Source: Alisma plantago-aquatica
Taxonomy: Eukaryota > Streptophyta > Magnoliopsida > Alismatales > Alismataceae
Reading direction: 5' to 3'
NCBI GenBank assembly: GCA_963693085.1
Contig: OY856410.1
Span: 884,887,335-884,951,334 of the forward strand
DNA length: 64,000 bases
The notes under the pieces are model-generated. The model made no database searches. It was given only the letters and a program-made list of their open reading frames with translations, and was not told the DNA's origin. The first letter of the stretch is position 1. Each line of letters opens with the position of its first letter. Of this stretch, positions 32,325 to 42,692 are shown piece after piece. A program made the translations under genes and the position numbers.

Positions 32325-35300
32325 GTACTTGATACCGGATGAGGATCTCACATTTGTTCAAATGTGAAGGATCTTAAGAGAAGTAGGCCTTTGGGGAAAG
32401 GGGAGGTTGAACTACGTGTTGCCAATGGGGCAAGAGTTGTCGCCAGTGCCGTAGGAACCTATGAGTTAACTCTACCAAGTGGGCTAATAATAGAGTTGAA
32501 GAACTGCTATTATGTACCTACCATAAATAGGAATATCATTTCCGTCTCTTGTTTGGACAAGGATGGATTTGAATTTCTTATTAAGAATGGAAATTGTTCC
32601 ATTTCTAAAGATGGGATATTTTATGGCAGTGCCCCAATGTCTTATGGTCTATACTTGATAGATCTAGAGACAAATGTATACAACGTAAACACCAAAAGGC
32701 AAAAACTCAACAACTCAAACGAAACATATCTTTGGCATTGTCGTCTAGGGCACATAAATGAGAAGCGCATTTCTAGACTCCATAAAGATGGTTATCTAGA
32801 CTCTTTTGATTATGAATCAATAGAGACATGTGAATCTTGTTTATTGGACAAGATGACCAAGACTCCCTTTTCAGGTAAAGGTGAGAGAGCTAGTGATCTA
32901 TTAGGACTCATACATATTGATGTATGTGGGCCTTTTAGAACTAATGCCAGAAATGGGTATCAATACTTCATTACCTTCACTGATGATTTCAGTAGGTATG
33001 GCTATGTGTACCTAATGAAGCATAAGTCAGAAACCCTTGAAAGGTTCAAGGATTTCATGATTGAAGTACAGAACCAACTTGGTAAAAGTATTAAGGCACT
33101 TCGATCCGATCGAGGTGGGGAATACTTAAGCCAGGAGTTTGAGGACCTTCTATGAGCCCGTGGTATTGTATCACAATGGACTCCGCCTGGAACACCAAAA
33201 CATAATGGTGTGTCTGAAAGATGGAATCGCACATTGTTGGATATGGTGCGATCAATGATGAGTTTTGTTGATCTTCCAATTTCCTTCTGGGGTCATGCTC
33301 TTAAAACCACCGCGTTTACACTTAACCGAGTACCATCTAAATCGGTTCAAAAGACACCATATGAGATATGGACTGGGAAGCATCCCGATTTGTCTTTTCT
33401 GAAGAATTGGGGGTGTGAGGCTTACATTAGAAAAATGTTTCCTGATAAGCTGGACCCAAATCCGATAAATGTTATTTTGTTGGATACCCCAAGGAAATGA
33501 GGGGATATTATTTATACCACCCTACTGACAACAAAGTGTTTGTTGCCAGGACAGTTGTGTTCCTAGAGAAGGAATTTATTTCCAAAGGAAGTAGTGGGAG
33601 GAAAATAGAGCTTGAAGAGGTTCAAGCCCAACATGAAAACATAGAACCGGTAGATGTACAAGAGGAAAATGGAGATTCACAAGGTGTTGTGGAATCTCAG
33701 TCTCCTCAGGTAACACAAGGACCTCATAGATCTAGTAGGACCCGCCTTGAACCTAAGAGGTTTGGATACCTTGTTACTCAGGAAGGTGGTGAGTTGATCA
33801 TAGATGATGATCCAACTACCTATATAGAGGCTATGGAGGGACCAGATTCTGAGAAATGGCTTGAAGCCATGATATCTGAGATGGAATCCATGTACCCCAA
33901 CAAAGTATGGACTTTGGTGGAACCACCCGAAGGGATAAAACCCATAGGGTGCAAGTGGGTCTTTAAGAAAAGACTGACATGGATGGCAATGTGCAAACTT
34001 ATAAAGGAATATTGGTTGCGAAGGGATTTCGACAAGTTCAAGGTGTTGACTATGACGAAACCTTTTCTCCAATTGACATGATTAAGTCCATCAGGATCAT
34101 GCTTGCTTTTGCAGCTTATTATGACTATGAGATTTGGCATATGGATGTTAAAACTACATTCCTTAATGAGAATATAAATGAGGATGTGTACATGACACAG
34201 CCTGAAGGTTTTGTAGATCCAAAGAATGCCAATAAAGTCTGTAAGCTGCAAAGGTCAATCTATGGATTGAAGCAAGCATCTCGGAGTTGGAATCTTCGAT
34301 TTGATGAGGAAGTCAAAGTGTTTGGCTTTATTCAAAATGAAGATGAACCTTGTGTGTATAAGAAGGTTAGTGGGAGCTCGACCACATTCCTCATATTGTA
34401 TGTGGATGACATACTTTTGATGGGGGATGATGTCTTAGCCTTAGAGAAGGCAAAGACTTGGCTTGGGAATACTTTCTCAATGAAGGACTTAGGAGAAGCA
34501 TCCTACATTCTAGGAATTAAGATCTATAGAGATAGATCTAGAAGGCTTCTCAGATTAAGTCAGAGCACGTACATTGACAAAGTGTTGAAGCGGTTCAGCA
34601 TGGAGAACTCAAAGAGAGGCAACATCCCCATGCTACATGGATTCACCGTCTCTAGAGATCAATGTCCCCAATCTTGTGAAGAGAGGGAGCGTATGAATGG
34701 GATCCCATATGCATCAACCATCAGATCTATCATGTATGCTATGTTGTGCACACGCCCAGATGTCTCGTATGCTCTCAGCATGACAAGCAGGTACCAGTCA
34801 GATCCCGGGGATGCTCACTGGACAGCCGTAAAGAACATCCTCAAGTACTTGCGAAGGACTAAGGATCAGTTTCTTGTTTACAGCGGTGAGGATGGTTGTA
34901 AAGGGTTACATCGATGCAAGCTTCCAAACCGATAAAGATGATTACAAATCACAGTCAGGATTTGTATTTTGCCTTAATATTGGAGTTGTGAGATGGAAGA
35001 GTTCCAAGCAAGAAACAGTTGCCAATTCTACTATAGAGGCCGAGTATATTGCTGCTTCACATGCAATAAAGGAGACTGTGTGGATCAGGAAGTTCATTTC
35101 TGAACTTGGTGTAGTTCCCAGTAGTTGTGATGCAATTGAGCTTTATTGTGACAATAATAGAGCTATTGCACAAGCTAAGGAACCCAGATCACATATGCGG
35201 TCCAAGCACATACTGTGATGCTTCCATCTCATACGAGAGATCGTACAACGAGGAGATGTGAAGATTTGCAAAGTACCAACTAAAGACAACATAGCTGATC

Positions 35301-35384
35301 CACTGACTAAGGTCCTTTCTTAGCAAAAGCATGATGGTCATGCTAGGTCACAAGGACTGAGGTTCCTTGGTGACTGGCTCTAAG
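32325..35384 (+). pseudogene. pol: Copia pol (PR-INT-RT-RH), multiple disablements
   Basis: The protease site reads VLDTG flanked by two in-frame TGA codons (about 32322 and 32340). 32364-33155 holds the integrase zinc finger (LWHCRLGH...CESCLLDKMTK) and core (HIDVCGPF, FTDDFSRYGYVYL). A TGA interrupts at 33153, after which GVSERWNRTLLDM supplies the third catalytic region. A frameshift lies near 33450, before KCYFVGYPKE in the other frame. A second frameshift near 33975 precedes RT, which has the catalytic YVDD at 34399-34410. A third lies near 34890 before RNase H (DASFQTDKDDYKS, then STIEAEYIAASHA and ELYCDNNRAI). Further stops are at 35216 and about 35321. No functional polyprotein. Confidence 0.92.
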
Positions 35385-35396
35385 TGCAAGTGGGAG
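35382..35396 (+). other. Polypurine tract of Angela-like copia
   Basis: AAGTGCAAGTGGGAG, then TC, then the LTR start. It overlaps the end of RNase H coding sequence. Confidence 0.85.
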
Positions 35397-35398
35397 TC

Positions 35399-37666
35399 TG
35401 TTGGTATGTATGCCCATAGAGCAAGTCATATGATGATTGTAATGGGATACTTTGTAAATGATTTGAATAATAATAAAGACAATTTCCGATCTATATGTTT
35501 AAACTATTTCTGAGATGATGGTGTAACATGATAGATGTCTAAAGAATGATTTTACTCAATGACATATGCTTTTAGGTTAAGGACCTAAACGATGAGATCA
35601 TGCGGATGTCAAGAGTATACATTCTTGTTTGGTCCCTAGTCGGTTGTTATTGTGGAAATAACCATAGACATCAATAAAACGGAAGACTAGATTGTGTGTT
35701 GGTTGATGACTGAATCTCATTAGTCATGATATAGTGATATCAAACCAAGCACATAGGTACTTGTTAGAGAACAAGGTACCAAACAGACCCACCGTGAGAG
35801 TGACACATGGAACCTTGACTTGGTAGTCACAGTAAGCTCTCACAGTGATGGTGGTGAGTGTGATTCGTAGACCTGAAATCACTACACTCAACACATGTCA
35901 TTGGGTACACTTTGACATCATCAAATGCAGTCTTGAAACATGGATTTTTATAAAGGTGATGATTGGGTGGCTTTAACAGATGGGGATTTTGAGGGGTGAG
36001 TGATAGATATGGGATTTTTCCCTCCTGAGGGAGTTCGATATCCTTGGACAATTGATGAGTAGGATTGAGAAAGGCATGCGCATGTACGTGTGAATCAATA
36101 TGTGATATTGATGTCACACACATCTCACCCAGTCTGCAATGAGATCAAGGAAATGAATGAATGTTGACAGGATGACTGTTCCATGCCTCGAGTTCATTCT
36201 GGATATCAGCGACAAAGGAATTATACATTCACTATAACACCATTCATGTATTTTAGGATTGAAAGTTGTTCTCCAACTTTCTATTTCACTTGGGTAGCAG
36301 TGATGTGTGACTAGGCACCACACTTTGCTTGTGAAGTCATAAGTGTTATGGACTTTCACTGCCAACGTGAAATGGACCTGTAGGGTCACACACATAGGAT
36401 TTAACCTGGAAAAGGAGTTTTGTCCACAAACAATGTTTATATTGATTACTAAAGGAGTTTAGTAGTTCAATTAAACACTCAATTAATTGATAGCTCAATA
36501 TCATAGTGTTCAAGGTGTTGGACTGATTGATTAGAGTATTAGATTGATTGAAACCGCAATTGACTGATTCTGCACAATCTGTACTCCCAACCGATCGACT
36601 CATGTGATGAACCGATCGGCTCAACTTGGTGAACCGATTGGCTCAGGTGGTGAGTCGATCGACTCAGGTGGTGAGTCGATCGGCTCATGGATAGGGTGAA
36701 CGATTGCTTCAAGTGTTGAAACGATCGGTTCAACCGTTGCAACCGGGCAAGTTGGGAAAGTAAGATTGGTGAGAATTTTCCTTTCGTTTCACTTGCCAAT
36801 TTGATTGGAACAAGGATTGGTATTCGGTACCAATTAGAAACAAAAAGAAGGAAAGTCAATCGGGACCTGATCAGGACCACTAACCGACCGGTTCAGTTGT
36901 GAACCGACCGGTTCATGGGTCCCAACCGATCGGTTGAGGTGTCAACCGACCGGCTCAGATCCCCAACTGACCGTTTCAGTTGTGAAATGATCGGTTCAAG
37001 TTGCGAGTTGGTTGTTTTTTGTGGAAAATCTCGAACCCTTCTACTCCTGCTTTAGTCCCGCATTGCCCGGGATAGATAACCATGTCCCATGACCCGCCTA
37101 TATATATATAGGGGTATTGGAGGCTTCTCAAAGTACAACTCAGTGTAAACCAGTTGCTCTGCAAAGTTTTCGTTCTCTCTGGTTTTGGTAACCAAGAGAT
37201 CCCGAGCAAGTGCTACCCGAAAAGGGAGGCACAACAAGGGAAAGACAACTGCAGTTGTGACTGGTGGTAGGAGAGTGTGTTGGCGACTAGTACACCAACA
37301 GGAGGGTGCGACTCCTTCTGATTCCTTGTGCGACAAGGAGATCGGATTTCCAGGCAGTCCGTGTGGACGACTGTAGAGGCGGGAGACCTCTGTAGCTTGG
37401 AGGACAACTGTCAATCCCGACAGTCCCGGTGAGACCAGGAGTCTTCAGTCCTGGTACAACCAGGAGCTGCACAGACACCGTCCAAGACCAGAGGTGAAGA
37501 CTACGCAAGGCGCGAGGTACTGTCACCGAGCAAGCCTCGGGACAAGATATGCATCCACAAACCATCTTTCCTATTGTATAGACGTTGACGTGATTCCTTT
37601 TGTTCTGGGTTTTGGGGAGAAATTTTTTGTTTCCGCTGCTTCTCTGCCTCCTCTAAAACCCAACAC
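35399..37666 (+). repeat. 3' LTR of Angela-like copia (2,268 bp)
   Basis: Aligns end to end with 28373-30599. Two motif-unit insertions relative to the 5' LTR (around 36657-36677 and 36893-36912) account for most of the 41-bp difference. Confidence 0.95.
36588..36990. repeat. Array of CCGATCGG palindromic motifs (3' LTR)
   Basis: Same array as in the 5' LTR, with one extra 'gtgagtcgatcgactcaggtg' unit and one extra 'ttcagttgtgaaccgaccgg' unit, showing slippage at these repeats. Confidence 0.8.
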
Positions 37667-37671
37667 CATGT
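37667..37671. other. Target-site duplication CCATG (right)
   Basis: Pairs with 28368-28372. LARD LTR sequence resumes immediately with 'tgtattgcctaaaatcaag'. Confidence 0.9.
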
Positions 37672-40296
37672 GTATTGCCTAAAATCAAGAAAACCGAGAC
37701 ACAATCATGCAATTGCACGATACACTATCAAAATCAAGTAAAATGGTTTATAACAAAAGAGTATACTTGGCAGGACTTATATTAAAAAAAATAACAAATG
37801 ATTTCCAAAACCAATATCATTCGACAAAATGTTTGTTATTCAATGATTCAATTTTTACTAAGAGTTCCCATTATGTTGTAATCAAGCATGCTTATATATT
37901 TTGTGTGATTCTATTTCCCCTCTATTGCCCCAACGCGATGGGGAAGGTCACTAGACTCCTTCTCACCATAGGAACATAGGAGACCAATGTACAAGTCCAA
38001 CCTCCAAATGAGGGGGTTGTTTCACTCAATATCAATAATATCAACATTATCAATATCATCATCATTATCAATATCAGGCAGTCATAATGGGAATGCAATT
38101 TATGTTTTCATGTTTTTCAAAATATAGTACAGAAAAATAGAAGACTAATCATAGGGAACCATATCTCATCCTAGTAAGTAGCCAAGTACACAATCAATAG
38201 ATACATAAAAAGTATCTTCATTACAACTAAAGAGGAGGTATAATAGCATACCTGTCATCGAGGATTTCGAGTATAATCAATATCCGATCAATAGGTCAAC
38301 CCTTGAGTCAGATCCTAAATCATCAAGATTGGATCAAGGGTCAAGATCATGATGTTCAGAATATCAGGTTTCAATATTCGAGATTAGGATTACACTTTTT
38401 CTACATCAACCTTAGGGTTTGGTTATTCACGTATAATAAATATTTCAATATGTCCAACATTATTTCAAGTGTACAATAATATTTCAAGTGTGAATGACTT
38501 ACCTAGGTTTTCTAGGATCATATGTGTTAACCCTAATTTATGGTATTTATACAAGTCATCATCACATTTCTATATTATCATCATGATAACTAATATCATT
38601 GGAAATCAAGATAAGGTCGATGGGTCAAACTATATCAAGTGTTTTGTAAGATTAGATCCATCATCATAATATTAAGGTTAATCCCTAGTTCAATGTGCAT
38701 GATTCACATTCTAGGGGAGATGAGTTGCAAGATCAGATCTAAACTCATACATAGTCAAGTTCAGTTTCAAGATGAGCATTAGAGTCATAATTAGGGTTTC
38801 TCAAGGATTAATCATCATTATTAAGCCATTAGAAAAATTAATAAAGCAAGAGATCAAATATAGGGGTTTTATTGAACAAAATTTGGAATCTGGTCTCAAA
38901 AATATTTTTAAACGATCCTTTGGAATTTTCTGATCAAGATTGACTATTTGTTCATCATTTTTGGAGTTTGGATGCATTTTCTATGATTAAATTGAGATTA
39001 GAGTATTTAAATGAATATTTACCAGAGAGAAAGATGAGATACCTTATTTTGTGCAAAAGGTTGGTTGTTGGATGGCCTAGATTTCCCCACATGGGTGAGG
39101 CAGCTTTCTCACTTGCTAGACCGGTTCAAGCCTTCAATTCAGCCGATTTATTCTTGGTTCGGCCGATTCACCCCCTAAAAGTGGTTCATTCTCTAGTAGG
39201 TCGGTTCCACCAGACCAGCTGGTCCCTCTTGAACCGAGCGGTTCGGGGAGTTCTCCTCCCTTGTTCAGGCCTCACGCAAGCCACAAAGGAAGGAAGAGGA
39301 GCTCTCTGGCGTGGGGAGACTTTGGGAGCAGATGAAGGAAAGGGAGGCGGCGAGTAGGCCGACCAGTCTTGCCTCAGCCCCACAAACTGGATGAGAGCCA
39401 TAGTAAAGGGAGAGGAGGTGAGTAGCAGGGACACTCAAGGGCGTTCATGTGGAGGCATTGCTTCTTGGATCAGCTAGATATTGGGGACAATTCGGGGGCA
39501 TTTTAATGTGTGATGGAAAGTACAAAGGAGAGTTGAGGATTGGCGAGGTCATTGTGAGCATTGAGGTCCCTTATATAGTGTTAGAACTAGGGTTTGCGTT
39601 GGGTAGGAGCTGGTCAAGGGCAGGGCTGCCATAGTGAGACAGAGAGGGTGAAGATCTCATTTTGGCAGTTGCATAGAGCAATAAAAGAGGTCAAAATAGG
39701 GCTAGTTGAGTTCAAAATTGTGATAGGGTCATTTTGGCTTGCTTAGAATATCAAATACCAGTCAAGAGCGGGAGATCGATCATCATGGTCGCATTCATAC
39801 CTCCCCGCAATCAGTGGTAGGTTAAAGATAACCTCATAGCCGCTAGATCAGACCCCTGATATGTGGGTCTTTTATCTGAGGGATGGGGCTCGTCCCCTCC
39901 CTTTACAACGGATTGACAACTTGGAACAGGGCAATTAAAAGGGCAAATAAAAGGATTTTCAATACATTAACTTCAAGAAATCATAGTAAATAGTAGGAAT
40001 GTCAAAATGACATGAAATTTGGACCATAGCTTCACAAAAATGTGTAGAACATTTAGAAAAATATTGAGAATCAAAGGATGAAGTTTGATTGACCAATTTG
40101 TTTGTTTGGACAAAGTGATAAATGAATCCAATTTGAGGTGTTATAACGTGTATAAAGATCACATCGATCACCATATTTTGAATTTGAGTCTCGACATTGA
40201 ATATGTAGCTAAGAAAAATAAATTTGGACCATGAGTGAACATAGAGGGAAAAAATTGGAATTAATTCATAATAATGCTAAATTTCACTTTGTCACA
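37672..40296 (-). repeat. LARD 5' LTR, main part
   Basis: Parallel to about 23320-25940 throughout, with scattered substitutions and small indels (for example an insertion 'ccctctattgc' near 37918). The minus-strand start is TGTGACAAAGTG at 40296. It carries the same ATC-rich tract (about 38021-38077) and TATA box (about 39571). Confidence 0.88.
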
Positions 40297-42602
40297 CCTT
40301 CTGCAACCAATCTACCTTTATAGGTTTGAACATTTCCATCCATGTCGATCTTCTTTTTGAAGACCCGCTTGCACCCTATTGGTTTTACCCCTTTGGGTGG
40401 ATCCACCAAGGTCCATACCTTTTTGGTGTACATGGATTCTGTCTTAGATCTCATGGCTTCGAGCCATTTCTCAACATCTGGTCCCTTAGTAGCTTCTAGA
40501 TAGGAAGTTGGCTCATCTGCTATGCCCAATTCATCACTATCTTGAGTCATGAGAAATCCAAATCTCTCACGCTCAAGTCATGTCCTACAATACCTATGAG
40601 GTTCTTGTGTTACATTTGGAACTTGAAATTCTACAACAGTTTATGAGTCTTCATGTTCCTTATGTACCTCCTCAGGTTCTCTACTTTCTTGTTGATCTCA
40701 AACTTCTTCAAGCTCTACATTCCTCCTACTGATTCTTTTGGAAATAAATTCCTTTTCAAGAAATACAGTAGTCCTAGCAACAAACATGTTGTTGTCATTT
40801 GGTGTGTAGAAGTAGTATACCCAAGTTTCCTTGGGGTATCCAACAAAATAGCATTTTTCCGATTTGGGTCCAAGCTTTTCAAGAAATTTTTTATTAACAT
40901 AAGCTTCGCATACCTAAATCTTTAACATAGACAAATAGGGAAGATTCCCATTCCATATCTCATATGGTGTCTTTTGAATCAATTTGGAAGGTACACGGTT
41001 AAGTGTAAATAATGCAGTTTCAAGAGAATATCCCTAGAATGATATTGGAAGTTTGGTTGAACTCATCATCGATCATAACATGTCCAAAAATGTACGATTC
41101 CTTCTTTTTGACACCCCATTATGTTGTGGTGTACCAGGTGGAGTCCATTTTGATACAATACGACAATCTCTCAGAAGGTCCTCAAACTCTTGGCTTAAGT
41201 ATTCACCACCTTGATCTGAACGGAGTATTTTAATACTCTTACTAAGTTTCTTCTCTACTTCATCCATGAAATTCTTAAACATTTCAAGATTTTTGAATTG
41301 TGCTTCATAATATATACATAAACATACCTACTGAGGTCATCAGTGAAGGTAATGAAGAATTAATAGCCTCCTCTAGCATTTGATCTAAAAGGTCCACATA
41401 CATCAGTATGTATGAGCCCTAGCAGATCACTGGCTCTCTCACTATGTCTAGTGAAAGGAGTCTTGGTCATCTTGCCTAATAAACAAGCCTCACATGTCTC
41501 TAATGATTCAAAATTAAAATAGTCTAGATAACCATCCTTATGGAGTCTAGATATGCACTTCTTGTTATGTGCCCAAGACAACAATGCCATAAGTATGTTT
41601 TGTTTGAGTTGTCAAGTGTTATCCTTTTAGTAATTAAGATGTATATGCTAGATTCAAGTTCTAACAAGTAGATACCATAAGACATAGGGGCATTGCCAAA
41701 AAAGATCTCATATTTAGAAATAGAAATCATTCCATTCTTAATGTGAAATTCAAATCCACTCTTGTCCATACAAGATACAAAAATAATATTATTATTAATG
41801 GCGGGTACATAATAGCAATTCTTTAATTCTATTACAAGGCCCATAGGCAAAGATAAACTAACAACTTGAACTATAGTGGTAGAAACTCTTGCTCCATCAG
41901 TGATCCACAACTTGACTTGACCCTTTTGTAAAGGCTTATTTCTTATCAGATCATGCATATTTGAACATATGTGAGATCCACATCCAGTATCCAGTACCCA
42001 TGATGAAGAAGTATTTAAGTTTATCTCAATAACATATATACTTGAAGTGGAAATCTCTATCCCCTACTTCTTCCTCCTCAGTTCCTCCAGGTAGAGAGGA
42101 CATTTTCTTTTCAAATATCCACCCTGGTGACAATGGGGACAACTGCCTTCTTTGGAGATCCCACCTTTAACTTTGAGCGCAGATGACTTTGACTTATGCA
42201 CGACTTTAAAAACTTTCTTAGCCTTGAATTTGCCTTTTGACTTTCCCTTTTTCTTTTGATCATCATCACAGACTTGGGCTTGTCTTTCTTCATCTCTACT
42301 TTATTTGTCCTCAACATGCCCAACAATTCTGACAATGGCTTGTCAAGATTGTTCATGTTGTAGTTCATGACAAAATGACTTTATGATTCAGGCAATGATT
42401 GCAGAATCACATCAGTGGCCAACTCTTGACCTAGGGGAAATCTCAACTTGAATATGCATTCTATGTACCCAATCAAATTGATTATGTGGGTACCAATTGC
42501 GTCTCCCTCTTTCATCTTGCTTCTAAACAAAGCCTTAGAGACATCATATCTCTCCTATCTTGCATGATGATGATACATGTTATTGAGATGTGTTACCATC
42601 TC

Positions 42603-42629
42603 CATGACATTCATGTTCTCATGTTTCTC
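42603..42629. repeat. 27-bp direct repeat, first copy (within copia gag)
   Basis: 'catgacattcatgttctcatgtttctc' begins here in its normal copia gag context. Confidence 0.9.
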
Positions 42630-42665
42630 TTGCAAATCATAGTGCATTGAGCACAACATCAGGCA

Positions 42666-42692
42666 CATGACATTCATGTTCTCATGTTTCTC
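42666..42692. repeat. 27-bp direct repeat, second copy at copia/Ty3 junction
   Basis: Identical to 42603-42629 and ends exactly where Ty3 pol homology begins at 42693. The last bases CTC are shared with the Ty3 sequence (GCTCGGAGC in the intact copies), a 3-base microhomology. Confidence 0.88.

Larger units (their letters stand above)
28373..37666 (+). mobile_element. Angela/BARE-like Ty1/copia element (9,294 bp), defective
   Basis: Complete in outline: two TG...CA LTRs of 2,227 and 2,268 bp, a PBS, a long leader, gag, protease-integrase-RT-RNase H in copia order, a PPT and a CCATG target-site duplication. It lies inside the LARD 5' LTR and so is younger than it. The Angela/BARE assignment is inferred from integrase text (KMTKTPF, DLLGLIH-DVCGPF, GYVYLMKHKSE) and the long LTRs. 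It is not autonomous: gag has lost its middle and zinc knuckle, and pol carries several stops and frameshifts. In the first ~220 bases I count about seven LTR-LTR differences, mostly transitions. Confidence 0.95.
23181..40296 (-). mobile_element. LARD-like non-coding LTR element, minus strand
   Basis: Direct copies of a ~2.8-kb LTR flank a ~2.2-kb interior. A PPT abuts the left (3') LTR and a PBS-like site lies near the right (5') LTR. The interior (25954-28122) has no gag, pol or other recognisable coding sequence. That matches the definition of a large retrotransposon derivative, which must borrow proteins from an autonomous family. The 5' LTR is interrupted by the 9.3-kb copia element at 28373-37666. 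The left LTR lacks the ~90 bases present at 28142-28230, so its outer end is truncated. On the right it enters a copia reverse-transcriptase sequence at 40297. Confidence 0.82.
40297..42692 (-). pseudogene. gag-pol: Angela-like copia fragment: gag to RT N-terminus, minus strand
   Basis: On the minus strand, 42692-42110 is gag (RSKMKEGD, ILQSLPES, MNYNMNNLDKPL, with two stops). About 42135-42085 is a knuckle with CPHCHQGGYLKRKC, where the usual His is Tyr. Near 42000 is the protease site SWVLDTGCGSHI. 41958-41360 covers the integrase zinc-finger region with frameshifts, continuing through RSDQGGEYLSQEF to about 41000. About 40910-40740 has KCYFVGYPKE-type text, and 40550-40299 is the start of RT (ESMYTKKVWTLVDPP, KIDMDGNVQTYKGRLVAEG). 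The element is cut at RT by the LARD on the left and by the Ty3 array on the right. Its 3' end may be the relic at 21949-22672. Confidence 0.88.
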
